Shown here piece by piece: positions 33,320-42,359 of a stretch of 64,000 nucleotides of DNA. The notes under the pieces are model-generated. The model was not told where the DNA came from. It saw nothing but the letters and a program-made list of their open reading frames with translations, and ran no database searches. The stretch comes from Pontimicrobium sp. SW4. Lineage in GTDB: Bacteria > Bacteroidota > Bacteroidia > Flavobacteriales > Flavobacteriaceae. A program made the position numbers and the translations under genes. The DNA lies in the NCBI RefSeq assembly GCF_039954625.1, contig NZ_CP157199.1, forward strand, positions 1,798,001 through 1,862,000, in the 5' to 3' direction. Position 1 is the stretch's first letter; each line of letters starts with the position of its first letter.

Positions 33320-33385
33320 CAAATTTAAAAGTAAAAGAGATGCTTTATGAAAACTGTAGACATACAAGAGGTACGAGCAAACATA
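33320..33385 (-). promoter_or_regulatory. Serine hydrolase promoter with tandem LytTR-like repeats (site B)
   Basis: Gene-strand reading: TATGTTTGC (33385-33377), 12 bp, TATGTCTAC (33364-33356), then a perfect -7 element TAAATTTG (33327-33320) 29 bp further on. The clearest of the four tandem sites. Confidence 0.75.
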
Positions 33386-33429
33386 AAAGCTATACCTAAG
33401 AATAAGTATTATTTCAGCAAAATAGCATT

Positions 33430-33495
33430 TATGTTTGCTGTTAAGTCTCATTGGTCTATTTCTTAAAATACTTAAACTTTTTATTTTCAATTTTG
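33430..33495 (+). promoter_or_regulatory. Divergent promoter with tandem LytTR-like repeats (site C)
   Basis: Plus-strand reading: TATGTTTGC (33430-33438), 12 bp, TTGGTCTAT (33451-33459), then -7-like CAATTTTG (33488-33495) at the same 29-bp distance. It points toward the gene at 33512 and is inverted relative to site B, 45 bp away. Confidence 0.65.
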
Positions 33496-33511
33496 GAAAA
33501 AAATTTATTTT

Positions 33512-34789
33512 ATGAAATCATTGAAGCTTAAATTTATTGTTATTCTACTTTTTATTACAACTTCTTTTATCTCTAAAGGACAAAATAATCACAATGAGAA
33601 GTATTATAGACATCTGAAATACAATCATGTATCGCCACATATACCAATAATGGGTATTTACGAAATTAATAAGGTGGTGGCATCTAAAACATCTCATTAT
33701 GTTTTTAAATTCAATAAATCTAATCAACTGGTTGAAATTATAAATAACCACTATCATACAGAAAAAAGACATCCACTTGCATCAATAGGTGCTTATAAAA
33801 CCGTTATAAATTATACTGAAGGTTTAGAAACACGTCTTTTCTTTGATAAAAATAATAGGAGAATTACTAATGATCGTGATGTATATAAAGAAGTGTATTT
33901 GATCGATAAAGAAGGTTTTAAATATGAGCTCAAATTTTATGATTTAGAAAACAAACCAATGGAGTCTAGTTGGAAAGTTTCAAAATATAGTTGGAGCAAA
34001 AAAGGAAAAATGATTGTAGAAAAACGATTTAATTTAGATGAAAAGCTAGTTGATTTATCTCCTTATTTTGAATTTGAAATTACAGGAATTTTATATGATA
34101 AAAATAATTTACCTAAAGAGCATTATAATTTAAATGATAAATTTGAAATCCAAGAGAATTCTAAAGGAATAGCTTCTTACCAAGACACATACGATACAAA
34201 AGGAAATCATATTAAGTATTCGTATCATAATGCAAATAATCAACTTGTAAAAAACCAATGGGGATTTGCTTATAGAATAAAAAAGTATGACAATAATGGT
34301 AATAATCTATCATTATTATCATATGATGAAAATGATTCATTAATAAATGTAAGAGACATTTATTCAAACGCAATCGTGAAAATTGCGTCCAAAGCTTCGC
34401 AAAAGGATTCATTAGAGATTAAACAAAAATCATTAGAATATTTAACAGCACTACAAGAGTTAAATCCAAAGCTAATTGAAAAAGCTCTTCATAAAGAATT
34501 AGCAAAAGAGACTATAGGAATCAATCCAAGAAACAGAAGAGATACTATACGAAAAACTTCTTATAACCAAATGTTACAGTTTGCTGATTCATGGAATAAA
34601 GCAGGAAATAAATTTCCTCCTAACCCGAACAATCAAGTCATTATTTTAGATATTTATGATCGTATTGCTACTGCTAAACTAGTATCAGATAATTGGGTAG
34701 AATATCTACATTTAATTAAAACGAATAAGGAATGGAAAATAATCAATTTGCTTTGGCAATATAAAGATGTCGGTTTTTATTCTAATTAA
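33512..34789 (+). CDS. Exported protein with C-terminal NTF2/lumazine-binding-like domain
   Basis: A 425-aa protein with a signal peptide (IVILLFITTSFISKGQ). The middle (about residues 30-290) is rich in beta-hairpin repeats of the form Y-D-x-x-G-N-x (TYDTKGNHIKYSYHN, KYDNNGNNLSLLSYDEN). The C-terminal about 120 residues, from LEYLTALQELNPKLIEKALH to LHLIKTNKEWKIINLLW, look like the putative lumazine-binding / NTF2-like family. No catalytic role can be named. Divergent from the serine hydrolase gene, each with its own tandem-repeat site, so the two are probably switched together. Confidence 0.75.
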   Translation: MKSLKLKFIVILLFITTSFISKGQNNHNEKYYRHLKYNHVSPHIPIMGIYEINKVVASKTSHYVFKFNKSNQLVEIINNHYHTEKRHPLASIGAYKTVINYTEGLETRLFFDKNNRRITNDRDVYKEVYLIDKEGFKYELKFYDLENKPMESSWKVSKYSWSKKGKMIVEKRFNLDEKLVDLSPYFEFEITGILYDKNNLPKEHYNLNDKFEIQENSKGIASYQDTYDTKGNHIKYSYHNANNQLVKNQWGFAYRIKKYDNNGNNLSLLSYDENDSLINVRDIYSNAIVKIASKASQKDSLEIKQKSLEYLTALQELNPKLIEKALHKELAKETIGINPRNRRDTIRKTSYNQMLQFADSWNKAGNKFPPNPNNQVIILDIYDRIATAKLVSDNWVEYLHLIKTNKEWKIINLLWQYKDVGFYSN

Positions 34790-34815
34790 GACAAATACGC
34801 GACAATTATTTTAAA

Positions 34816-36207
34816 CTATTTGCCGATACAGAAATTAGCAAAAATATTACCTAATAAATCATCGTTGGTAATCTCCCCTGTAATTTCTCCAAAATGATAT
34901 AAGGCTTGTCGAATATCTATCGCTAGTAAATCTCCTGACAAACTGCTATCCATACCTTGCTGTACTTTTTGTATTTCCTCAAGAGCTTTTAAAAGCGCAT
35001 CATAATGTCGTGAATTTGTTACAATGGTATCATTATTTCTTAAAGCACCTGTGTTGATGAGACTTAACAACTTATTAGTCAACTCCTCTACTCCAAAACC
35101 TGTTTTGGCAGATAGTAAAATAGCATTAGGAATATGAGTTGTTAGTTCAGATAATTGTATGTCATCCAATTTATCAATCTTATTAGCTATAATTATTAGT
35201 GGTTTTTGTGGATGCCTGTTTTTGATTTTTTCTATTTCAACAAGTGCAACTCCTAAATTAGACACACTGATTTCAGCATCAAACAAATAAATTACCACTT
35301 GCGATTGATCTATTTTTTCAAATGTCTTTTTTATTCCTATACTTTCAACAACATCTTGTGTGTCTCTAATACCCGCAGTATCAATAAATCTAAAACCAAT
35401 ACCTCCAATAGTTAATTCATCCTCAATAGCATCCCTTGTTGTTCCTGCAATATCACTAACAATTGCCTTCTCTTCATTAAGTAACACATTAAGCAATGTT
35501 GACTTACCAACGTTTGGCTCACCTACAATAGTCACAGGTATTCCATTTTTAATCACATTACCAACTGCAAATGAATCTATTAAATGCTTCAGTACTTTAG
35601 TAATGCGTTCAATTAAATCTTTAAATTGGTCGCGATTGGCAAACTCTACATCTTCTTCGGCAAAGTCCAATTCCAATTCAATTAACGAAGCAAAATTCAT
35701 AAGCTCATCACGCAACGCTTTAATCTCATTGCTAAATCCTCCACGCATTTGCTGTATTGCCACTTGATGTGATGCCTCATTATCACTTGCAATTAAATCT
35801 GCCACAGCTTCGGCTTGACTTAAATCTAATTTACCATTTAAAAAAGCTCTTAAGGTAAACTCTCCAGGGTTTGCTATTCTACAGCCATGTCGCAAAAATA
35901 ACTGAATAATTTCCTGTTGAATATATGGACTTCCATGACACGAAATTTCAATAACATTTTCGCCTGTATAAGAATTTGGATTTTTAAAAACGGACACTAA
36001 AACTTCATCTAACTCCTTGCCGTTTTTTAAAATATGTCCTAAATGTATAGTATGCGTTTTTTGATCGCTAAGAGACTTTTGGCTTTTTACAGATCTAAAG
36101 AAATTATCAACTATAGTTATAGCATCCTTACCAGAAATTCTAATAACCGAAATAGCTCCAGCTCCTGAAGGTGTTGCTAATGCAATAATGTTATCGTTGT
36201 TTATCAC
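34816..36207 (-). CDS. mnmE: tRNA uridine-5-carboxymethylaminomethyl modification GTPase MnmE
   Basis: A 463-aa protein that with MnmG modifies the wobble uridine of certain tRNAs. It has the N-terminal tetrahydrofolate-binding domain (DNIIALATPSGAGAISVIRISGKDA), a helical domain, an inserted G domain with GEPNVGKST (P-loop), DTAG and NKID, and the C-terminal CIGK motif that carries the essential cysteine. Length is as expected. A -7 element TATTTTTG at 36232-36225 precedes the start. Confidence 0.97.
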   Translation of the reverse strand: MINNDNIIALATPSGAGAISVIRISGKDAITIVDNFFRSVKSQKSLSDQKTHTIHLGHILKNGKELDEVLVSVFKNPNSYTGENVIEISCHGSPYIQQEIIQLFLRHGCRIANPGEFTLRAFLNGKLDLSQAEAVADLIASDNEASHQVAIQQMRGGFSNEIKALRDELMNFASLIELELDFAEEDVEFANRDQFKDLIERITKVLKHLIDSFAVGNVIKNGIPVTIVGEPNVGKSTLLNVLLNEEKAIVSDIAGTTRDAIEDELTIGGIGFRFIDTAGIRDTQDVVESIGIKKTFEKIDQSQVVIYLFDAEISVSNLGVALVEIEKIKNRHPQKPLIIIANKIDKLDDIQLSELTTHIPNAILLSAKTGFGVEELTNKLLSLINTGALRNNDTIVTNSRHYDALLKALEEIQKVQQGMDSSLSGDLLAIDIRQALYHFGEITGEITNDDLLGNIFANFCIGK

Positions 36208-36340
36208 AAAATCTAAATTTTATGCAAAAATAGGGAAATGACGACTGATTTTTCACATATTGTCTAATTATAGCGTATCTCATCTGCTTAAATTCAAAAG
36301 AAAACAAAATCGATGTATATTTGCGTAAAATACATTTAAA

Positions 36341-37483
36341 ATGAAAAAGACATTCCTACTTTTAGTCTTAGTAATATTAAATTATAGCTGTAATAAGACT
36401 CAAAAACAAGAGCCTCTTACTGCAAATACTTACGAAATATCTGTAACAGCCAAAGGAGTTGTTAATGGTTTACGTGCTTATATTAAAACTGCCCAAGGTA
36501 ATCGAGAAGCAGTTATAGATACTGCAATAGTCATGAACGAGCAATTCGTTTTTAGTGGCAAAGTCGCTAGCCCTTCTATTCAAACAATTACTATAAATGG
36601 TGTTAAAGGTACTTTACCCTTTGTCTTTGAATCTGGAAGAACCTTAATAAACATTAATAAAGATAGTTTGTTTAACTCGAAGGTTGAAGGCTCACAAAAT
36701 AATAAAGATTATAATGGGTTTAAACAGCAGTATAAGAAAAAAGCTGATGCTATTAATGCTTTAAATGCTGAATACGGAAAAGCAGCTGACCAAGAATCTA
36801 GAAATAAGATTATAGAAAAAGCAAGACAGTTGAATAAAGAGATACAAGAATTTAGTATGGACTTCATTGCTGATAACCCAAATTCAGCTTTTTCACTTTT
36901 GCTACTTGAAACACAAATTGCTAATAAAGATATTAATCTTGAAAAATTAAAAAGCAATTATAATGCTTTACAAAGTGTAATTAATAAAAATGCCGCATTT
37001 ATCTCTATTGGGGCAAAAATAAAAAGTCAAATAGAAATAATTGAAGCTAGTGCTAGCCTAAATATTGGTAAGATAGCTCCTAATTTCACATCTCCATCCA
37101 TTGATGGTGAAATGATTTCATTAAATGATATTAAAGGAAAAGCTACTATTATTGAGTTTTGGGCTTCTTGGTGTGGCCCTTGTAGACGTGAAAACCCTAA
37201 TATTGTTAGAGTTTATGAAAAGTATAAAGATAAAGGATTAGCTATTATTGGAGTGTCTTTAGATAAACCTGGTAATAAAGCTAGGTGGCAAAAAGCTATT
37301 GAAGATGATAATTTAAACTGGTATCATGTTGGTAGTTTACAATATTTTAATGATCCTGTTGCTAGAATGTATGATATTAATTCAATCCCTGCTTCATTTA
37401 TTTTAGACGAAAATGGTAAAATAGTTGCAAAAAAACTAAGAGGCAGCGACTTAGAAAAACAAATAGCTTCAATGCTAGATTAA
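36341..37483 (+). CDS. TlpA-like thioredoxin-fold lipoprotein with N-terminal DUF4369-type domain
   Basis: A 380-aa protein with lipobox LNYSC. An N-terminal DUF4369-type beta-rich domain (about residues 28-120) is followed by a charged helical linker and a C-terminal thioredoxin fold of the TlpA/ResA type (about 243-380). The active site is WASWCGPCRRENP, and the cis-proline loop is INSIPASFILDENG. Acts as a periplasmic thiol-disulfide reductant, often for cytochrome c maturation or oxidative-stress defence. A -7 element TATATTTG (36316-36323) sits just upstream. Confidence 0.92.
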   Translation: MKKTFLLLVLVILNYSCNKTQKQEPLTANTYEISVTAKGVVNGLRAYIKTAQGNREAVIDTAIVMNEQFVFSGKVASPSIQTITINGVKGTLPFVFESGRTLININKDSLFNSKVEGSQNNKDYNGFKQQYKKKADAINALNAEYGKAADQESRNKIIEKARQLNKEIQEFSMDFIADNPNSAFSLLLLETQIANKDINLEKLKSNYNALQSVINKNAAFISIGAKIKSQIEIIEASASLNIGKIAPNFTSPSIDGEMISLNDIKGKATIIEFWASWCGPCRRENPNIVRVYEKYKDKGLAIIGVSLDKPGNKARWQKAIEDDNLNWYHVGSLQYFNDPVARMYDINSIPASFILDENGKIVAKKLRGSDLEKQIASMLD

Positions 37484-37502
37484 TAAAAAGGTCTTAGTTT
37501 AG

Positions 37503-37596
37503 GTCATTGCGATACTGACGCTTATCGTCAGTAGTGGCAATCTCTATAATATTTAGTAATTAAATAACCAGATTACTTCACTTTGTTCGTAATGAC
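37503..37596. repeat. REP-like inverted-repeat element
   Basis: GTCATTGCGA at 37503-37512 and TCGTAATGAC at 37587-37596 are inverted copies (9 of 10). Between them are an internal hairpin (CTGACG...CGTCAG) and the sequence GATTACTTCACTTTG. This resembles the dispersed palindromic element (GTCATTGCGA...AGTGAAGCAATC) known from intergenic regions of many flavobacteria. It lies between convergent genes and may also help termination. Confidence 0.65.
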
Positions 37597-37631
37597 GGAA
37601 GCTTTTGGATTTTCTGGCTGACTTTGTGCTT

Positions 37632-38282
37632 CTATATCTTGCCCATTTTCCGCATAACGTATAAAAGTACAATCGGTATAGCTAACAGAATTACCATAAG
37701 TGTATGTTCTGTAAATAACCAGGGTGCTAAAATTAAAGTAATCACATAACCTCCAATGGCGCCACCAAAATGAGCATCATGACCAATATTACTACTTCTC
37801 TTTTTCATTCCATAAATTGAATATAACAAATACCCTATTCCAAACAAATAGGCTGGAATTGGTACAGGAATAAAAAACATGTATAATTTCATACTTGGAT
37901 TCAATAAAATAGCAGCATATAATATTCCAGTAACCGCTCCACTTGCACCTACTGCACTGTAATGATATTCATTTTTATGAAAATAGAGGGATAGTAAATT
38001 TCCAAAAACTAAACTCGCAAAATACACTAGCACAAAATTAAATGTTCCTAAATGCGTCATCACAGGATTAGCAAAAAAATACAATGTAAACATATTAAAA
38101 AACAAGTGCATTTCATCGACATGCAAAAATCCAGAACTAAGCATTCTTACTTGTTCACCACGTCTAATACCTCCTATATTGAATTTGTATTTTTCAAAAA
38201 AAGAAAAGTCATTAAACCCCGTTAAAGAGACTAAAACATTAGCACCAATAATAATTATTGTAATTAAATCTATTTTGCCCAT
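37632..38282 (-). CDS. Rhomboid-family intramembrane serine protease
   Basis: A 216-aa protein with six membrane helices. The catalytic serine is in GASGAVTG (helix 4) and the catalytic histidine in HDAHFGGAIGG (helix 6). The conserved loop before helix 2 (RMLSSGFLHVDEMHLFFNM) carries the characteristic histidine. It cleaves membrane-embedded segments of other proteins; the substrate cannot be told. Confidence 0.92.
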   Translation of the reverse strand: MGKIDLITIIIIGANVLVSLTGFNDFSFFEKYKFNIGGIRRGEQVRMLSSGFLHVDEMHLFFNMFTLYFFANPVMTHLGTFNFVLVYFASLVFGNLLSLYFHKNEYHYSAVGASGAVTGILYAAILLNPSMKLYMFFIPVPIPAYLFGIGYLLYSIYGMKKRSSNIGHDAHFGGAIGGYVITLILAPWLFTEHTLMVILLAIPIVLLYVMRKMGKI

Positions 38283-38447
38283 ATAGTGTAAACGTAAAAA
38301 GCCAAAAGTACATGATTTTTTTCATTTGAAAATTAACAAAAATCAAATGAAAAAAAAATTATGGATTAACGAAGTGATTACTGAAGCAAAACTAAATTTA
38401 GTTCATTTTATTAAACTGAATTTAGTTTTTGAAGAAGAAATATAGCA

Positions 38448-38455
38448 TATATTTG
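38448..38455 (+). promoter_or_regulatory. -7 element of the lipid acyltransferase promoter
   Basis: TATATTTG matches TAnnTTTG, with TTTG at 38428-38431 as a -33 element 16 bp upstream. The short distance to 38473 supports the TTG start codon of the next gene. Confidence 0.6.
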
Positions 38456-38472
38456 CCAAAACAATTAAGCAT

Positions 38473-39363
38473 TTGCAACTTCTAGCATACATAATTATTT
38501 ATCCTATTTTATGGATTATCTCTATACTTCCTTTTAGACTTTTGTATATCTTGTCTGATGGTATTTACATCATTTTATATTACGTAATTGGCTATAGAAA
38601 AAAAGTAGTAAAAGATAATCTAGCTTTAGTATTTCCAGAAAAAAGCAAACAAGATATAAACCATATCTCTAAGAAGTTTTATCACCATTTCTGCGACATG
38701 ATTTTTGAATCTATTAAATCGTTAACTATTTCGGAAAAAGAAATATTACGTCGTTTTAAGTTTACCAATATCGAAGAACTTAAACAGTATGAAACTTCTA
38801 ACCAAAGTGTGATTTTAATGTGTGGCCATTATGCTAGCTGGGAATGGTCTATTAGTGTACAAAAGCACATAGATTTTATTGGTTATGGTGTATATAAAAG
38901 ATTACGCAATCCATATTTTGATAGATTAGTGAAGCGTGTAAGAGGAAAATATAATAGTTATTTAATTTCTACAAAAGAGATTATCCCTACACTTGTTAAA
39001 TCAAAAAAAGAAGGTAAACTTTTCTTATGTGGTATGGCTGCTGACCAATCGCCAAAGCTAAATAAAGCCTATCACTGGACAGAATTTATGGGAGTTAAAG
39101 TACCTTGTTATACAGGCTCAGAAATGATTGCAAAACGTTTGGATTTGCCCATAGTATTTATGGCTATAAAAAAAGTGAAACGTGGCTTTTATGAAACTAC
39201 TTTTAGCACCATTACAAAAACGCCTAAAGACTTTAAAGACTATGATTTAACCGATATATTTCATAAATTAGTTGAAGAGCAAATTAAAACAGCGCCAGAA
39301 TATTATTTATGGACTCATAAACGTTGGAAACATAAGGATAATGTTCCAAAAGAGTTTCAATAA
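38473..39363 (+). CDS. LpxL/HtrB-like lysophospholipid acyltransferase
   Basis: A 296-aa membrane-associated acyltransferase of the lipid A biosynthesis family. The N-terminal helix is followed by the HxxxxD/E-type motif in LMCGHYASWEWS (H-A-S-W-E) and later blocks GYGVYKRLRNPYFD and AADQSPKLNKAYHWTEFMG. Expected role: adding a secondary acyl chain to lipid A. The start is a TTG at 38473; no ATG exists nearby and the N-terminus YIIIYPILWIISILPFRLLY is the conserved start of flavobacterial homologues. Confidence 0.88.
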   Translation: MQLLAYIIIYPILWIISILPFRLLYILSDGIYIILYYVIGYRKKVVKDNLALVFPEKSKQDINHISKKFYHHFCDMIFESIKSLTISEKEILRRFKFTNIEELKQYETSNQSVILMCGHYASWEWSISVQKHIDFIGYGVYKRLRNPYFDRLVKRVRGKYNSYLISTKEIIPTLVKSKKEGKLFLCGMAADQSPKLNKAYHWTEFMGVKVPCYTGSEMIAKRLDLPIVFMAIKKVKRGFYETTFSTITKTPKDFKDYDLTDIFHKLVEEQIKTAPEYYLWTHKRWKHKDNVPKEFQ

Positions 39364-39376
39364 ATATTTTGACTAT

Positions 39377-39553
39377 TTAATTAGTTTTTTTGCTTTTACA
39401 CTTTCTGCTTTCGTTTCTAATAGCTGCTGTAAAAGACATAGCTGTTCCAATACCTATAGATAATCCAACTGCAAGACTATTTGTTGCTACTCCAATACTA
39501 ATTCCTATTCCTACTCCAAAAATTAAGCTTAAAGCTATATAATTATTTTTCAT
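39377..39553 (-). CDS. Small glycine-rich membrane protein (58 aa)
   Basis: ATG at 39553, stop at 39377. Most of the peptide is a hydrophobic segment with repeated G-x-x-x-G spacing (FGVGIGISIGVATNSLAVG, LSIGIGTAMSF), a glycine-zipper pattern, followed by a basic tail RNESRKCKSKK. It fills the gap between the acyltransferase and glmM. Function unknown; the coding call rests on the coherent membrane segment and ATG start. Confidence 0.6.
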   Translation of the reverse strand: MKNNYIALSLIFGVGIGISIGVATNSLAVGLSIGIGTAMSFTAAIRNESRKCKSKKTN

Positions 39554-39619
39554 ACAATACTCAATTTATCTAATTAGTAGTAATTTTCAATTATTGTTAC
39601 AATGTGTAATTATTAAAAA

Positions 39620-41011
39620 TTAGTTTATACCAGCAATCTCCTTAATCTCACCCATAATTTTAGATGCTAAATCATCTGCTTCTTGTTGCGATTTTGCTTC
39701 TGTATAAACTCTAATAATAGGCTCTGTATTACTTTTACGAAGATGTACCCAATTCTCTGGAAAATCTATTTTTACGCCATCAATAGTGGTGATGTTTTCT
39801 TTAGCGTAGCGTGTTTCCATTTCTTTTAAAATACTATCAACATCCAAACCTGGTGTCAGTTGTATTTTATTCTTACTCATAAAATAAGATGGATAAGTTT
39901 TTCGCAGTTCACTCACTTTCATTTTCTTATCTGCCAATAAACTCAAAAACAAAGCGACACCTACTAAGGCGTCTCTACCATAATGTAATTCTGGATATAT
40001 AATCCCACCATTACCTTCACCTCCAATAATGGCATTGTTCTTTTTCATTAATTCTACAACATTCACTTCACCTACAGCACTTGCTTCATAAGTACCTCCA
40101 TGTTTTTCTGTTACATCACGAAGTGCTCTTGTAGAACTCATATTACTTACTGTGTTTCCTGGTGTATTGCTCAATACATAATCGGTACAAGCAACCAAAG
40201 TATATTCTTCACCAAACATTTCTCCATCTTCACTAACAAATGCTAGTCTATCTACATCTGGGTCTACCACAATACCAAAATCGGCATGCTCTTTAACTAC
40301 TTTCTCAGACAAATCTGTTAAATGCTCTTTTAAAGGCTCAGGGTTATGCGGAAAATGTCCAGTTGGATCACAATACAATTTCACAGCATGCACACCAAGT
40401 CTTTCTAAAAGTAAAGGAATGGCAATCCCTCCTGTAGAATTCACACCATCAACTACTACTTTAAACTTTGCTTTTTCTATTGCTTTTTTATTCACTAAAG
40501 GCATTTTTAATACCTCGTCTATATGCATATCTATATAAGCCTCATTAATAGTGATTTTACCTAAACTATCAACGTCGCTAAAGTTCATGTTATCAGAATC
40601 TGCTAATCTTAAAATTTCTTCACCATCAGCACCATTTAAAAACTCACCTTTATGATTCAATAATTTTAAAGCATTCCATTGTTTTGGATTATGACTCGCA
40701 GTAAGAATAATGCCTCCATCGGCATGTTCCATAGGCACAGCTACTTCAACAGTTGGTGTTGTAGACAATCCTAAATCTATGACATGAATTCCTAAACCAA
40801 CTAATGTGTTCATTACTAAATTCTGAATCATTTCTCCAGAAATCCTCGCATCACGACCAACCACAACTCTATAGTCTTCTTTATTACGTTGTTGCTTAAT
40901 CCAGGTACCATAAGCCGATGCAAATTTAACTGCATCAATAGGCGTTAAATTCTCACCTACTTGTCCGCCAATAGTCCCACGAATTCCAGATATAGATTTT
41001 ATAAGTGTCAT
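39620..41011 (-). CDS. glmM: Phosphoglucosamine mutase (phosphohexomutase family)
   Basis: A 463-aa enzyme that interconverts glucosamine-6-phosphate and glucosamine-1-phosphate on the way to UDP-GlcNAc. Visible motifs: GIRGTIGG near the N-terminus, active-site phosphoserine in TASHNP (about residue 102), metal loop DPDVDRLAF, sugar loop GEGNGG, and phosphate loop RKSNTEPIIRVYTEA. A phosphomannomutase activity cannot be excluded from sequence. A -7 element TATATTTG lies at 41038-41031. Confidence 0.93.
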   Translation of the reverse strand: MTLIKSISGIRGTIGGQVGENLTPIDAVKFASAYGTWIKQQRNKEDYRVVVGRDARISGEMIQNLVMNTLVGLGIHVIDLGLSTTPTVEVAVPMEHADGGIILTASHNPKQWNALKLLNHKGEFLNGADGEEILRLADSDNMNFSDVDSLGKITINEAYIDMHIDEVLKMPLVNKKAIEKAKFKVVVDGVNSTGGIAIPLLLERLGVHAVKLYCDPTGHFPHNPEPLKEHLTDLSEKVVKEHADFGIVVDPDVDRLAFVSEDGEMFGEEYTLVACTDYVLSNTPGNTVSNMSSTRALRDVTEKHGGTYEASAVGEVNVVELMKKNNAIIGGEGNGGIIYPELHYGRDALVGVALFLSLLADKKMKVSELRKTYPSYFMSKNKIQLTPGLDVDSILKEMETRYAKENITTIDGVKIDFPENWVHLRKSNTEPIIRVYTEAKSQQEADDLASKIMGEIKEIAGIN

Positions 41012-41084
41012 ATGCTATATTAATTTTGAACAAATATAATATTTCAAAACCGTATTCCTCGTTACGAATTTGTAAATTCGACCA

Positions 41085-41687
41085 ATGAATTTTTTAGCAC
41101 ATATTTATCTTTCTGGTGATAGCGATTTAATAACTATCGGTAATTTTATAGCAGATGGTATTAAAGGAAAAGATTATCGAAAATACAGCAGAGAACTCCA
41201 AATTGGTATTTTGCTACATCGTGAAATAGATACATATACTGATGCTCATAAAATTGTTAGAAAAAGCACAAAACGATTGCATGAAAAATACAGCCATTAT
41301 TCTGGTGTAATTGTAGATATTCTGTACGACCATTTTTTAGCTAAAAATTGGGATAGCTATTGCGATATACCTTTAGACAAGTATGTCGACAATTTTTACG
41401 ATTCGTTAGAAGAACACTTTGATATTTTACCATTGCGTATCAAAAAAATGATGCCATACATGATTACCAATAATTGGTTATTGAGTTATGCATCAGTTGA
41501 AGGGATTAAAAAAGTGTTAGAAGGCATGAACAGAAGAACACATAATAGGGCTCAAATGAATTTAGCTGTGAATGAACTTGAAGAGTTCTATGAAGAATTT
41601 GAAATAGAATTCACTTCTTTTTTTGAGGAGCTTATTATTTTTGCTAAAGAGAAGTTAGAGTTTCTATCAGCTCAAAAAACACTATAA
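41085..41687 (+). CDS. AcpH-like acyl carrier protein phosphodiesterase
   Basis: A 200-aa protein matching the ACP phosphodiesterase family: MNFLAHIYLSGDSDLITIGNFIADGIKG at the start, HREIDTYTDAH and VDILYDHFLAKNW in the middle, with histidines and aspartates of an HD-like metal site. The family removes the phosphopantetheine group from ACP, though many members are untested. First of three tightly packed plus-strand genes. Confidence 0.88.
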   Translation: MNFLAHIYLSGDSDLITIGNFIADGIKGKDYRKYSRELQIGILLHREIDTYTDAHKIVRKSTKRLHEKYSHYSGVIVDILYDHFLAKNWDSYCDIPLDKYVDNFYDSLEEHFDILPLRIKKMMPYMITNNWLLSYASVEGIKKVLEGMNRRTHNRAQMNLAVNELEEFYEEFEIEFTSFFEELIIFAKEKLEFLSAQKTL

Positions 41688-41693
41688 TTTATC

Positions 41694-42359
41694 ATGTTTG
41701 TAGAAGATCTCACTAAGCTATTTGGTAAGTATGCAAATGCAGAAAATGCGTCTCATATGAAAAATTACATGAGAGGTCAATTCGAATTTTATGGCATAAA
41801 AACCAAAGACCGTAGAGCGCTTTTAAAACAAGCTATCGAGAAAAACAAAGAAGAAGTCACTTCTAATATTCGTGAACTTACATTTCAATTATATAATTTA
41901 TCTCAGCGCGAATACCATTTAACAGCTATCGAAATTTTCGATAAGCAACTCCGTAAAAAATACTTAAAAAGCGATATTATTTTAATTGAACGATTAATCA
42001 CTGAAAATGCATGGTGGGATACGGTCGATTTTATTGCAAAATGGGTTCTAGGTAACTATTTAACAATGTATCCAGATATGGTCGAAAAAACTATAAATGG
42101 GTTTTCAAACGTAGATAATATATGGCTAAATAGAAGCACTATTATTTTTCAGTTGGGATATAAACACAATACCAATGAAGAATTATTGTTTAGACAATGT
42201 ATGGCTCATAAAGAATCCAACGAATTCTTTATACAAAAAGCTATTGGTTGGGCACTTAGAGAATATGGAAAAACAAACCCTCAATCCGTATTAAATTTTG
42301 TAAATTCAACAAGTCTAAAGTCATTAAGTCATAGAGAAGCTATTAGAAACATTATATAA
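41694..42359 (+). CDS. AlkD-like DNA alkylation repair protein
   Basis: A 221-aa HEAT-repeat-like all-helical protein. It has the AlkD pattern (AENASHMKNYMRGQFEFYGIKTKDRRAL near the start, ENAWWDTVDFIAKWVLG with tryptophan and aspartate of the DNA-facing surface, and QKAIGWALREYGKTNP). AlkD glycosylases remove bulky cationic alkyl bases. It starts 6 bp after the AcpH-like gene and abuts the next gene with no gap. Confidence 0.9.
   Translation: MFVEDLTKLFGKYANAENASHMKNYMRGQFEFYGIKTKDRRALLKQAIEKNKEEVTSNIRELTFQLYNLSQREYHLTAIEIFDKQLRKKYLKSDIILIERLITENAWWDTVDFIAKWVLGNYLTMYPDMVEKTINGFSNVDNIWLNRSTIIFQLGYKHNTNEELLFRQCMAHKESNEFFIQKAIGWALREYGKTNPQSVLNFVNSTSLKSLSHREAIRNII

Noticed and set aside
16560..33500. 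Integron-like cassette array, because many unrelated minus-strand genes follow each other
   Set aside because: No repeated attC-like palindromes between genes and no integrase; several genes are grouped in normal operons with their own promoters.
35360..35767. 135-codon plus-strand frame
   Set aside because: Antisense to the mnmE GTPase domain.
39594..39611. GTTAC...GTAAT near the glmM end as another regulon site
   Set aside because: The half-sites face the wrong way and no -7 element lies at the set distance.
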